Below the pieces are notes generated by a model. The model made no database searches and was not told the DNA's origin. It saw only the letters and a program-made list of their open reading frames with translations. A stretch of DNA of 64,000 nucleotides from an uncultured Phycisphaerales bacterium (GTDB taxonomy: Bacteria > Planctomycetota > Phycisphaerae > Phycisphaerales > UBA1924): positions 1 through 64,000 of the forward strand of contig CALMPG010000075.1 in assembly GCA_937871915.1 (NCBI GenBank). The letters are read 5' to 3'. Below, in pieces: positions 37,168 through 48,600 of this stretch. A program made the translations under genes and the position numbers. The first letter of the stretch is position 1; each line of letters begins with the position of its first letter.

Positions 37168-38051
37168 GAACGACCATCCGGCGAGCCTTCACCCTGATCG
37201 AGCTGTTGGTCGTGCTGGGCATCATCGCCCTGCTGGGCTCGATCATCCTGCTGGCGATGGGCAGGGTCCGCAAGACGGGCGACGTCACGGCCGAGCGGGC
37301 GATGGTCGTCGCGCTCAAGAACGGCGTGGAGCAGTTCAAGCAGGAGTTCGGGTTTCTCCCGCCGCTGGTCATCGACGATCCGGCGGGCGGACCGGGCGGG
37401 GCGCCCGTGGATATCAACGGCACCATCTTCGTCTGGCCCACCACGGATCTCTACCTCCCCACCACCACGCTCAACGGCAGCACCGGCCCGACCGATCGGC
37501 GGTGCTACAGCCAGTACTCGCTGCCGTACTACCTGGCCGGATCGTGCGATGAGTTGTACGACGGTGTGGACGGGCTGGGGTTCACCGCCCCGAGCTCCAG
37601 CCACGACGGCACGTTTTCCAAGCGGGGCCGCAGGCACGAACCGATCGTGGACCCCACTCTGCAGAAGACCCGCTCGGGGCAGAACCGGCTCTCGCCCCGC
37701 GTGCCGATCACCGGGAACACTCCGGCCAATCAGCGCAGCCGCGCCGCCCACACGATCCTCGATCGGTGGTCCGACGGGACTGCGATCAACTCGCGGCCCA
37801 TTCGTTACTACCGGTGGCTGCCGGACTTCTGGCCGCAGTCCAACACGGCGCAGTCGGGGCAGGTGCACTATTGGAATATCCCGTTCGTCGTCGGCGGCGA
37901 TCCCACCAACCTGAATCCGCCGGCGAACATCGAGCTCAAGTCCGCCGAGTGGGCCATTGTTTCCGCCGGCCCCGATCGCCTCTTCGGCGATGAGGGCGGC
38001 GTGTACAACCCCGAGGCCGTAAAGGACAACATCGTGGAGGTCGGCCGATGA
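37164..38051 (+). CDS. GspG-like pseudopilin
   Basis: The product is 295 residues, about twice the usual major pseudopilin. The prepilin signal is short, cleaved between Ala8 and Phe9: RRA|FTLIELLVVLGIIALLGSI, with the methylation/assembly Glu at position 5 of the mature protein. The helix runs on to about residue 60, where VALKNGVEQFKQEFGFLPP resembles the GspG region after the helix. The C-terminal two thirds (disordered-looking, Gly/Pro/Asn-rich) match nothing I know. The first gene of the pseudopilin set overlaps both neighbours by 4 bases. It is the likely filament backbone, though identification as the major subunit is by order and N-terminus only. Confidence 0.8.
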   Translation: MRTTIRRAFTLIELLVVLGIIALLGSIILLAMGRVRKTGDVTAERAMVVALKNGVEQFKQEFGFLPPLVIDDPAGGPGGAPVDINGTIFVWPTTDLYLPTTTLNGSTGPTDRRCYSQYSLPYYLAGSCDELYDGVDGLGFTAPSSSHDGTFSKRGRRHEPIVDPTLQKTRSGQNRLSPRVPITGNTPANQRSRAAHTILDRWSDGTAINSRPIRYYRWLPDFWPQSNTAQSGQVHYWNIPFVVGGDPTNLNPPANIELKSAEWAIVSAGPDRLFGDEGGVYNPEAVKDNIVEVGR

Positions 38052-39175
38052 AACCACATCCACGCACATCCCGGGCCCGAGCGGCGTTCACGATCACCGA
38101 ACTGCTCGTGGTCATCACGCTCATCATCATCCTGGTGCTGATCGCGGTGCCGAGCTTCTCGGCGATGATCTACTCCTCCGAGGAGAGCCTGGCCGAGAGC
38201 CAGCTGCGGGCGGCGATGCGGGCGGCCCGCGACGCCGCGGTGCGCTCCAGCGGCGCGGCCGACGGCGCGGCGGTGTTCTTCTTCGAGCCGGGTGGCCGGC
38301 TGACCATCCTGCCGTGCGTGAAGGTGGGCGACCTGACCGACTGGACCGACCTTAACGCCGTGAACGCGCAGTCGGACGACCTGACCCGGCGCGAGGTGTT
38401 CGCGGCCGCGCCGGGATTCTCGGCGGTGACGCTCCCCAAGTTCTGGATGGTCCGCGGGTTTGCGCCGGCCAACTCGCTCACGGAGATGTGGTACGGCGCG
38501 GGCGGCCCGCGAACGGCGACCACGTACACGGCGACGACCGCCACGAATCGGCAGTGGGTGTTTCCCGAGACGGGGTTCTTCAACGTCGAGGGCGCGGCCG
38601 ACGGCTACCGCCGATCGACATTCATGGTCCGCTTTCGGGCGGGGACGGGGGAGCTCGTCGGCTCGTCCACGACGCCCGCGCTGGTGTTCTCCCCGCGAAA
38701 CTCATCGGCCAACCGCACGGGTCCGCTGGCCGCGGCGCGTGCGGACCGGGCCGAGGACCCCGTTCGATTTGTTCGCCAGGTGCTCTCGCAGGGAGTGTCC
38801 CCGGCGAGCCCCGCGAGCGACAAGCGGCGGGTGCTGGGGCGTGCGAGCTCCGACATGGTGCTGGCCCGTCCGGTGATGCAGGTTGCGTTGTACAACGAGA
38901 ACCGGCTCGCGGCGGCGCTCGGCCTTCGCGTGGATCGCGACACCGACAGTCTCTACATGGGACCGGATGTCTCGGGCGGATTGCCGGTGTACGCCACCTA
39001 CGTGCCGAAGTACGTGGGCGGGCAGACGGCCGCGTTGCTCGACAAGATCTCCCGCTTTGTTGAGGGGGATACGAACTTCGACAATCGGGTGGACGATCAG
39101 GACAGGCCGAACGCAAAGGTATTCGGTATCGATCGGTACTCCGGCGCGCTTCGCCGATTGGAGGTGCAGCCATGA
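38048..39175 (+). CDS. GspH-like minor pseudopilin
   Basis: The product is 375 residues, about twice the family size. The signal is cleaved after Ala13: RAA|FTITELLVVITLIIILVL, with Glu5 present. The helix is followed by EESLAESQLRAAMRAARDAAVR, a segment much like the post-helix region of GspH (which is often a LARSEAIRR type). The remaining 280 residues include a Thr-rich stretch and no recognised domain. The start and stop overlap the flanking genes by 4 bases each, so expression should be strictly coupled to the GspG-like and GspI-like proteins. Confidence 0.75.
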   Translation: MKPHPRTSRARAAFTITELLVVITLIIILVLIAVPSFSAMIYSSEESLAESQLRAAMRAARDAAVRSSGAADGAAVFFFEPGGRLTILPCVKVGDLTDWTDLNAVNAQSDDLTRREVFAAAPGFSAVTLPKFWMVRGFAPANSLTEMWYGAGGPRTATTYTATTATNRQWVFPETGFFNVEGAADGYRRSTFMVRFRAGTGELVGSSTTPALVFSPRNSSANRTGPLAAARADRAEDPVRFVRQVLSQGVSPASPASDKRRVLGRASSDMVLARPVMQVALYNENRLAAALGLRVDRDTDSLYMGPDVSGGLPVYATYVPKYVGGQTAALLDKISRFVEGDTNFDNRVDDQDRPNAKVFGIDRYSGALRRLEVQP

Positions 39176-40707
39176 GAACGGTCAACCGAATCGAGCATCC
39201 GCGGGATTCGTCGCAGAGCCTCCTCGTCCCGGGCGTGGTGCGCGGGGTGGGGCGCGCGTTCACGCTGGTGGAGATTCTGATCTCGATAATGATTCTTGCG
39301 CTGGGCGTGCTGGGGCTGGGCGTGCTCTTCCCGGTGGTGATCCGCGAGCAGCGGATGGGCGTGGACGCCTCCACCGGCGTGGTGGTGGCGGGCACGGCCA
39401 AGGACACGCTGACCGCGGCGCAGTGGTCGCGGGCGCTGCCGAGCGGTGGGCTCGCGGCCACACCCGCCCCGCCCGCCCCGCCACCGCTCCCCGCGCCGCA
39501 GCCGCGGCCCGGCGCGTGCTGCCGGCCCGTGACCAATCCCTCATGCACGATCATCACCGCCGCGCAGTGCGCGACGCAGAACGGGCACTTCTTCGGCGAA
39601 GGGACGGTTTGCCGCGCCGCCCCGTGCTCGCTGGGCCACCCGGCCATCGTGGCCTTCGGGGTGGACGGGGCGACGGAGTGGATGTGGGACATGCTCCGCA
39701 ACCGGGAGCGCTACTCGCCGACCTTCGCGGGGACGATCTCCGACGGCCTCGGGCGCGGGTACAGCGTCGGCTCGCGGCGGGCGACGGGGGTGTGGTACGG
39801 TGAGGGGCAGTGGTTCACTCGCCTGATCGAGCCGACGACGGGCGTGGCGAAGATCGGGTTTCCGAACTCGAACGCGCTGGTAACGGGCTTGCGCACGGTG
39901 ACGTTTGTCTCGCCGCCGGATGTGACGGCGTGCGTTGACCTTCCGGTGCAGCAGCGGTTGTATCCCCAGTCGGCCGACATCGATCCGCAGTTTGTGTGGG
40001 ACTTTGCCGTGCAGCGGGTCTCGGGCTTCAACTACATCAACCACCCTCCCCAGCTGGACGACCTGCGGGCGGTGGTCTTCGTTCGGCGCGTGGACTCGCG
40101 CATCCGCCCGCCGATCGACGGCGCGACGGGCCGTCCCAAGTCGGTACTCCGGGCGATTCTCGACGGGGACCGGCTGCCGATCGGCGAGGACGGCCCACTT
40201 CCCACGCCCGACGCGCCGAACTATGGCAATCCCACCTTCGACGGCACCAACGGCGCGGGGGGCCTGAAGTACTCGGGCATCCACTCCTGCGAGGTGGAGT
40301 TCTGGTACAACCCGGCGGTTCCGGCGATGAACCACACCGATCGCCTCTACATCCCCCTTGCGCTTGTGGACACGGGCCTCTCGGCCCAGCTCCCGATGCT
40401 GTTCGCGCAGATGAAGCAGCCGGGCCAGAAACTCGTGGACAATCTCGGCAACATCTACACGGTGATCGGCTTTGGCAACGAGCCGGGCGTGGCCGCGCAG
40501 ACGTTTGATGGCGTTGCCGGCGGGGACTACATCCGAGTCGATCCGCCGATCGGCATCGCACCCGAGCGGGCCGCGCCCGCGACGCAGATGGTCGGCTACG
40601 GCTCGCCCAACGGCGAGGTCCGGCGGGCGATGTGGTCGGTGAGTTTCACGCCCCAGGTGCCCGTGGCCGTCACGATCGTCGATCTCGTCCGGAGGAGCGG
40701 CCAGTGA
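39172..40707 (+). CDS. GspI-like minor pseudopilin with Cys-rich insert
   Basis: The product is 511 residues, about four times GspI. A 29-residue basic leader ends at GRA|FTLVEILISIMILALGVLG, with Glu5 and the small-residue helix characteristic of GspI. Residues about 114-152 form a Cys-rich module (GACCRP, then C...AQC, then GTVCRAAPC) resembling a repeated secreted-protein motif of Planctomycetota; it holds seven cysteines, probably disulfide-bonded. A Pro/Ala linker precedes it. The rest is unassigned. The last four bases, GTGA, provide the start of the GspJ-like gene, with GGAGGAG at 40691-40697. Confidence 0.75.
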   Translation: MRTVNRIEHPRDSSQSLLVPGVVRGVGRAFTLVEILISIMILALGVLGLGVLFPVVIREQRMGVDASTGVVVAGTAKDTLTAAQWSRALPSGGLAATPAPPAPPPLPAPQPRPGACCRPVTNPSCTIITAAQCATQNGHFFGEGTVCRAAPCSLGHPAIVAFGVDGATEWMWDMLRNRERYSPTFAGTISDGLGRGYSVGSRRATGVWYGEGQWFTRLIEPTTGVAKIGFPNSNALVTGLRTVTFVSPPDVTACVDLPVQQRLYPQSADIDPQFVWDFAVQRVSGFNYINHPPQLDDLRAVVFVRRVDSRIRPPIDGATGRPKSVLRAILDGDRLPIGEDGPLPTPDAPNYGNPTFDGTNGAGGLKYSGIHSCEVEFWYNPAVPAMNHTDRLYIPLALVDTGLSAQLPMLFAQMKQPGQKLVDNLGNIYTVIGFGNEPGVAAQTFDGVAGGDYIRVDPPIGIAPERAAPATQMVGYGSPNGEVRRAMWSVSFTPQVPVAVTIVDLVRRSGQ

Positions 40708-42584
40708 AGCACCCCCCCACCACTCGTCGGCCCTTCCAGCGTTTGCACACCGCCATGCGGATCGCGCGAGCGTTCACGCTCATCGAGATGCTCATCGCCG
40801 TGGGCGCGGTCGCGCTCATCGCGGTGGGGCTCTCCAAACTCTTCGCCTCCACCGGCGAGACGATCAAGGCGGGACGCCGGATCAGCGCGCTGAGCGAGGC
40901 CGCGAACACGCTGGAGCGCCAGATCCGCAAGGACATCGACGCGATCGCCAACGGCGGCGACGGATTCATGGTCATCCGCAACAAGCGGCTGTATGAGAAC
41001 GGCGTGGAGGGGCGGGAGATTCGGCTTTCCAACGACGACCGCAACCCCGCGCCGGGGGTCCGGCGCGTGGACGAGTTCATGTTCTTCGCGCACGGCTCGT
41101 ACACCTCGGCCCGCGAGCCGCAGTATCCCGGGCGCACGGCCGTCGGCGCGGCCGCCCGCATCTACTACGGGCACGGGATGCGGCTGGACTCCTACGAGGA
41201 CCTGACGATCCATTCCGATCCGATGTGGCACGACACCACCTCGCCGCGCATCTGGCAGGGCGCGGGCACCGGCGGGCTGGGGGAGAACGGGCCCAATCGC
41301 TTCGCGGGCACCTGGACGCTGCTGCGGCATGTCACCGTGCTGGCCCGCCCGCAGCGGACGGCCAACTCGGGCCCGGGGGCGGTGTTCCCCGGGTTGCTCG
41401 ACGCGACACGCTGGCCAGACTCGATCGTGCAGATCGGCCTGCAGCCCGCGGCGGCGAGCATCTTCCGCGTCGATCCGATCCGGCTCACCGCTCCCGACAT
41501 TCTTGGATGGGGCTACAAGGATCCGCCCAGCGGGGCGGGCGGTCCGACGGCGTTCCAGTTGACGCTGCCGCGAACCCGGGAGATCGCCCGTCCGGGCGAA
41601 ACGTCGGACTGGCCGTCGTTTGTCAACGGGATGGTGGACGTCGCCGCGGTGGACCTGAACCTGATCCGGGCCCGTGTGATCGGCGTGGGGCGCGATCCTC
41701 AGGCTTCGAATCAGGGCAATCTCCTCCCGAGCGATTTGTACTTCGAGCAGGGGTACACGCTGCCGCTCATCTCGCAGCCCACACCCAAGGCGATGATCAC
41801 CTCGACGCAGGTGCTCGACAACACCGTCCACGGGCAGAAGATGACCATGGCCGGCGCGATGCCCTCGAACGATCCGTGGCTCTTCGATCGCGGCACACTG
41901 GCGACGCCGGATCAGGGGCGCTCGGGCAATCAGGCCACGGCGTACAACGAGCAGCGGGTGATCTACGCCCCCGCGCCGCCGGACTTCACGGGCAACCTCA
42001 ACCCGGCCCACCTGGGCACGCCGTACCCAGCCAACGAGCCCTATCACCGCCAGGACCAGGCGATGCTCAGTTCCTCGGTGATCACCCCCGGGTGCACCGA
42101 GTTCATCGTGGAGTGGAGTTTCGGCGATGTTCACGCCGCGCCGCTCAACCAGACGCTCACACCCGGCGACGGCGGGATCATCTGGCACGGCCTGACTCGC
42201 GACGACGGCACGCCCTACGGGGTCCATCCGTACCGGGCCGTCTCCGCCTTCCCGGCAACGGGCGCCGTCGTTGACGAGCACTTCAATGGCGTGAACCGGG
42301 CCGTGCCGGCGGCGCTGATCCACTGGCCGATCCAGCAGAACCCCACCGGCACTCACCCGACGGACGTCGCGGGCCAGCGGCAGATGCCGCTCTACTCGTT
42401 CTTCGGCTACCAGGACCCGTCGTACATCCCGCAGGACGCGACGCGCGATCCATCAACGCTCGACTGGCCGTGGCCGCGCCTGCTCCGTTTCACGTACACC
42501 CTGACCGACCCATCCAACCCCGCCGTCGAGCAGACCTACCAGTTCGTGGTGCAGGTTCCCTCGCAGCAGCGCAAGCCGTCCTGA
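40704..42584 (+). CDS. GspJ-like minor pseudopilin
   Basis: The product is 626 residues from GTG 40704, about three times GspJ. The leader ends at Ala23: ARA|FTLIEMLIAVGAVALIAVG, with Glu5, and the helix leads into GETIKAGRRISALSEAANT, followed by a segment beginning LERQIRKDID, similar to the GspJ post-helix region (which often has LQRDLRQ). The rest is a long Pro/Gly/Asp-rich exterior. The GTG is fixed by the overlap with the previous stop and by GGAGGAG 6 bases upstream. A 27-base gap separates it from the next gene, the only non-overlapping junction from GspF onward. Confidence 0.75.
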   Translation: MKHPPTTRRPFQRLHTAMRIARAFTLIEMLIAVGAVALIAVGLSKLFASTGETIKAGRRISALSEAANTLERQIRKDIDAIANGGDGFMVIRNKRLYENGVEGREIRLSNDDRNPAPGVRRVDEFMFFAHGSYTSAREPQYPGRTAVGAAARIYYGHGMRLDSYEDLTIHSDPMWHDTTSPRIWQGAGTGGLGENGPNRFAGTWTLLRHVTVLARPQRTANSGPGAVFPGLLDATRWPDSIVQIGLQPAAASIFRVDPIRLTAPDILGWGYKDPPSGAGGPTAFQLTLPRTREIARPGETSDWPSFVNGMVDVAAVDLNLIRARVIGVGRDPQASNQGNLLPSDLYFEQGYTLPLISQPTPKAMITSTQVLDNTVHGQKMTMAGAMPSNDPWLFDRGTLATPDQGRSGNQATAYNEQRVIYAPAPPDFTGNLNPAHLGTPYPANEPYHRQDQAMLSSSVITPGCTEFIVEWSFGDVHAAPLNQTLTPGDGGIIWHGLTRDDGTPYGVHPYRAVSAFPATGAVVDEHFNGVNRAVPAALIHWPIQQNPTGTHPTDVAGQRQMPLYSFFGYQDPSYIPQDATRDPSTLDWPWPRLLRFTYTLTDPSNPAVEQTYQFVVQVPSQQRKPS

Positions 42585-42611
42585 TCGGGCCCGATACTCG
42601 GAGAGTTTCTC

Positions 42612-45600
42612 ATGCGAACACCATCCCCATCCCGCCGGCGCGAGCGCTGGGATCCGCGACTGGCGGCCCACATCCTGCTGCGATCGTCGCCGCGCGAGCG
42701 CGGCACGATCCTGCTCATGGTCGTCGGCGTGCTGGCGCTGCTGGCCATCATCGGGGTGGTGTACGCGACGCTGGGCAAATCGGATCGGAGCGCGGGCGCG
42801 ACCAACGTGAAGGCCGCCCGCTCGGCCGAGCAGGTCCAGGACGTCGGGGCGTACCTGGCGGGGATCATCGCGGACGCGACGTTCGCGACGTATCCGGAAC
42901 TCACCGGGCGCGGCATTCCGAGCAACCCGGGCGACGCGGAGTGGATCGATCGAGTTCGCGGGTACACCTTTCCGCTTGCCAGCCGGCACCAGATTTCGGT
43001 TCCTCCCGCCGACATCGCGCGCACGGGCCAGCCCAGCCCCCTCCAGCCGGGCGACACTCTGTTCGAGTACTCGCTCTTCTCTCCCACCGGCACGGGCATC
43101 CGGCTTGGCGATGCACCGACCGGCTCGGGCAGTGTGACGACCAACTGGGGCAGCTTCAACGCGCTGGATCCGCGTGAGTATGGAGATCCGTACCTGGCCG
43201 CGCTCGATCCGGAGTTTCTCGGCCTCTCGCAGATCATCAACTCCGCCGGGGATCTGGCCAATCGCCACGACTGGCGGAGCATCTCGAACTTCTCGCCGCG
43301 CGGGAACTTCGTGAACCTTGCCAACCTCCGCCCAAGCCGCGGCGGATTCAACGCCCGGCCGGGGTTCACGCAGAACATGATGTCGTACGGCCTGACGCTC
43401 TACAACCGCGACACCGGAGTGCCGCAGCCGGTGGGTCCGCAGATGTATCCGGACCTGGACTGGGCGACCGGCACGGTGACCATGCGCCAGGCCAACCCGC
43501 TCGTCCCTGCCCACTGGACGATGAATCAAGTTTGGGCCTTCCGTCCGGCGGTGGCCGACGAGGGCTACCAGCCCTCAGACTACGAGTACGCCTTCAACCA
43601 GTGGGCCGACGCAGACGGCGACGGCTTCTTCGACTCGCGTTGGTTCGAGATCGCCGACATCAAGGACCTCTTCGGCACGACGCCCTACGCCAAGGCGATG
43701 CTCTCGCCGCGCGGCCGGGCTCGGATCTTTGTCGCGGCCCGGTGCATCGACTCGTGCGCGATGGTGAACGTCAACACCGCGACGGACTTCACGTTGGGTG
43801 GCCAGTCCTTCTCGCCCACCGGCCCGGGGCTGACGCGTGATCTGGCCGTGCCCCCGGGCGCGAGCCCGGCGGAGATCAATGTTCGGCGCATCCTTCGAAC
43901 CTCGGATGTCTCCGCGGGCCTGTTCGCCTCGGGGGTTCCTCAGAATGACCTTCCGTACGTAGCACTGCCGCAACCCAGATCGACGACTTCGCCCGAGCTC
44001 GGCGCCGCCGACTACTCGGTCGCGGGCAACCCGTACAACTTCCCCGCGGCGATCCAGGTCGGCGGCTCGGCGTACACCGCGCTGCTGGACGGGCGTTCAC
44101 GGGGCCAGACCGAACAGGCCAACCACTATCCCGCGGGCGCGGTGGCCCTGTTTCCCTCCCGGAGGCTGAGCGGCTACTCGATCTATGCCTCTCCGGCCCA
44201 CGCGCAGCGGTACTTCGTCAATCCCACCACCGGCTACGGCTACTACGGCGCGCAGGCGCCCTTCGACCTTGCCGACGAGCTCGAGCTGCGGGCCTTCTTC
44301 GGCGTGAACGATTCCGACACGCTCTCGCGGCTGGAGGCCACGCTGGGCGGGCGGGTGCAGAACCCGGTCAAGTATCGGGACTACAGCCCGCTGCGCGACA
44401 ACCGGCCGCGCTCGCTGGAAATGGTCGGTCGCGACGAGTATGGCCCGACGCGCCTATTCACGGACTATGCCCCGAACACGCCCAGCGGCAACCGGTCCGC
44501 GCTGCTCTCGGTCTTCTCCGATGTTCGCCACCTGCTGACGACCGTCAGCAACGCCCGTCCGATCAAGGACGGATCGGTCGCGCCCGAGTTCAACCCCGAC
44601 GGCACGATCCCGTTCGGGGCGGCGTCCACGGACATCTCCGCCGCGCTGGCGGCGATCAGCAACTATGGGAGATTCGACCGTGCTCCGCGGGCGAGCGACC
44701 CGGAGCGGTATCCCAACGGCAACACCAGCGCGCTGCCGCTGGACTGGCGCCTGCCGGCCCGCGACGACTTCTTCAACTACCAGACGGCCGTGCGGCTGAT
44801 CTTCCGCCTGTATCTCAACTCGATCGCGCCGTACACGGACGAGTACTGGTACCCCGGCGTGTGGACCACCGTCAATGCGGGCAACGCGGCGTATCCCCCG
44901 CCGGGCAGCGCGGACGAGACGTTCCTGCAGGGGCTGGTGTACGGCGGCAACACGGAGCTTGCGGTGCAGATGGCCGCGCACATGACGGCGAACCTGATCG
45001 ACGCGTTCGATCGCGAGCGCGTGCTGGACCTGACTCCCCGCGCGGGCCTGCCCAGCGGGACGGGGCGGCCGGTGGTGGATGCGGGCGGTGTTGAGAACCG
45101 CGGCCGCGACCGGACCGAGCCCGTGGCGCTCGACCTGCAGCTGTGCCTCAATCCACAGTTGACGACCCCGCGAACAACCAACGCACACAAGGACGTGCAG
45201 GCGTTCCCCGCGACGGTGCCCATCGGCGCCCCGCAGGTCAGCGACGACCATCGTCTGGCCCCGAGCGTGGCCGACCTGAAGGCGAGGAATGCGTACCCGA
45301 CGGCGTCGGGGATGAAGAAGGTCTTCGGCATTGAGCCGCAACCGTTCATCACCGAGGTCGCGTGGTATGGGATCTACTCCGGCGATCCCGCCCAGGTGGG
45401 TGTCCCCGGCGGCGGCAACGGGAGCGACCTGCAGATTCCTCCGCAGGCACCGCCCCCGGGCAACTCGCTTCCGTTCGCGTCTCGCCAGCCCGGCCAGCCG
45501 AGCGTGCAGACGATCCGGATCGAGACCACGCCCGACCTGATGGGCAACCAGGACTTCATCGGCGAGATCATCGCCGTGCAGCTCAACAACCCGTTCGATC

Positions 45601-48600
45601 AGGACGTGGTGCTCTACGACCCGCGTCTTGGCCCTTCGGATGCGGAGGGTGCGGGCGAGCCGAGCCATCCCCCGGCCCCGTCCGAAACGCGCCGCGTCGA
45701 TCGATTCAAGTTCTACTTCGAGTTCGCCGGACGCTACTACGCGTTCGCACGCCAGAAGGTCTCCACCAACGCCGCGGAATACGCGTTCGCCGATGACCTT
45801 GAGGCACGGAACGATCCCGTGGTGCTTCGCGCCGGCGAGACGCGGGTGTTCTACTTCACCAATCCGGGCTCGCTGCAGGCCCTGACCGATCGGGCCAACG
45901 CCCGCGTGGGCGGATCGAGCACGTTCACCGTCGAGTCCATCGAGGAGTGGCTCGCGGGACGGTGGACCATGGACGGCAAGCCCGAGTTGAACACCAACAC
46001 CCCCTCGGGCAACGGCCAGTTGTTCTTCCGCAACGCTTTCAACGTTTCTTCGTCCACCTTCACGCAGCGCACCGACGGCGATCCGGCCAAGCCGCAGCCG
46101 ATCCTGCAGGTGTATCCGACGACGTTCAACGCTGTTGTCCCCGATGCGAGCCACGGCGCCGGCTTCGTGGACATGTGGGGCGTGTACTCGCGAGGCTCCG
46201 GCGACGAGACGCTCAAGCAGGCGGGATACTCCAACGGCGGCAATCCGGAGTTCGCCCCGTCCCGGCGCGTCGCCCACCTGTGGCGGACGCGCCGGTCCGA
46301 GTCCTCGTCGCAGGAGGCCCCCTACCGCCTCGGCGGCGATCTGCTGGGCGGTGCGAACCAGGATGTGAACGATTTCTCCAACGACTACCTCGCCGATCGT
46401 CTGCGAGATCCCGTCGGGGACACTCTCGACCCCAATCTCTCGCCGTCGCGCGGCAGCCTGTTCGAGCCTCGCGTGGCGCTCGAGAACGCCGGCACCGTGA
46501 CGATCACGCACACGGGCTCGCCGATTCCGTTCTCGCTCTCGTTCGTTGCGCACGGCCACGTTCGGCGGCCGACCGATACGGATATCGACCCGCAGGTTCC
46601 GCCCTTCGGGACCTATCCCATCGCCAAGGGAACCACGCGTATCGATCACTCAAACTCGCGGCGGATGGGCACCCTTCGCGGCGTGCTCCCCCCCTGGTGC
46701 CTCGAAGTGCGGTCCGACGACGACGTGGACTGGGGCATGACGCGACTGGCCAGCAAGTGGTCGCTGAATCTGGGCGAGTCCAACCCAACGGCCGGGACCA
46801 TCGCCAACTTCCGCGTGGACGGCCCGTATGTCGCGCCGCTCGCGGCCGCGGACACCTCCGACACGTCCACCTTCCCCCAGCCCATGCGCGAGCACTTCTC
46901 CTCGCTCGTCGATCTGTTCGGCTATCGCGGCCCGGTGAACACCGAGATCGGCAAGCCGTGCGAGCAGAAGATCGGCAACGACATCCACGTCAACCGCGAC
47001 CTGAAGGACTACAAGGACGTGGCGGTGGAGTACTACGACGTCGGCGAGGATCGCCTCGGCGGCGCGGGCGGGGAGTATGAGAGGATCACGACCTACATCG
47101 GCAACACGGTGGTGACGAAGACCGTTCCGGTGCGCCGCAGCCGCAACTCGGCCCTCTTCGGCCGGCGCGGCGACTTCCTGCTGCCCCTGGCCGTGGGGCC
47201 TTGGTACGACCCCTCGCGCGAGGGTGCGTCGCAGGGCGCGTTTGTCACGGCGTGGACGGGCAGCGATCCCGCGATCCTCGATCGCGAGGTGCAGTGGATG
47301 ACGCTCTCCGAGTCGCTGGCGCTCTCGACGGGCTACTACGGGCCGCGCGATACCAAGGACCCGTTCTGGCGGTTCGGCCAGGACGACCCCACGATCAACC
47401 GCAAGCCCCGCACCGACCGGGGGCACCTGGCGATCGATCGCTTCTCTCCGTACCTGAAGAAGGGCGCGATGGAAGCGCAGCCGCTCGGCTCGGGCGTGCC
47501 GTTCGCCCTCGGCGTGATCGATCAGTTCCGCACCACCCCGGGTGTCTCAACAACGCCCATCGCGACCACGCGCAACTCCGGAGCCCCAAACACCGTGCCG
47601 CACTACCCGCCCGGTCCGGAGGGCCTGGCCTCGTCGAACGCCTTCGGCGGCGGCAACGCCGCGACGACGGGGGCCGTCTCGCCCAGCCCGGATCGCCTGT
47701 CGAACGTGACGGCGATTCCCGGCCCGATCAACGCGAACACCATGACGCGGAACGTCGCGGCAACCATCCCGATGCTCAATCCGAACGCGAGCGAAGATGT
47801 CTGGATGACCCTTGGCGTTCCCGCCTATGTCGATGGGAACGTGAACTACTTTGGGCTGCTGAACACGGTCGAGTCGTATCGCAACAACACGCTGCGCGTA
47901 CCCTCCACGTCCGGGCTGTGGCCCGCCCACGCCATGGCCAATCAGCGGGTGTCTCGTGGCGATCCGAGCGCCAGCAACGTCGAGTTCGTGCGCACCGCCC
48001 GCGGCATCAAGAGCCTCGGCGAGTTCGGCGTGATGAACTACCACTACGCCAGCGGCGGCGTGGCCCAGGGAGTCTTCCCGCTCGCGAGCATGCTCACCTA
48101 CACGGTTCCCGAGCCGACCCAGCCCAGCGTTCCCAACCCCAACGGCGGCATGGCGATTCAGGCCCCGCGTCTGAGCGCCCATCCCGAGGTGGCCTCCGGC
48201 GGGCACTACGACCGTCGCCCGGACGGGCGCATCCAGGACGGTGCGCTCGCCGCGTGGCAGATGGCGACGCCTCCATCGAGCCCGCAGACCGCCCGCAAGT
48301 GGTTCCAGCAGGACGGCACCGTGGTCACGACCCCGCAGCCGGCCACCCCATACAACATCCTGCAGGCCCTCGGCTCTCCGCAGGTCGAGCACAACTACCA
48401 GGACAAGCTGGCGATCCTGAACACCGTGACCGGCGCGGCGAGCGTCCGCTCGGACGTGTTCACCGTGTACTTCCTCGTGCACGCCTACACGCCCGAGGAT
48501 GTGGATGTTCCGGACTCCCAGCCGATGGTTCCCAGCATGGCCAAGCGGTTTGTGATGGTCGTCGATCGGTCCAACGTCAAGAGCCTGGGCGACAAGCCCA

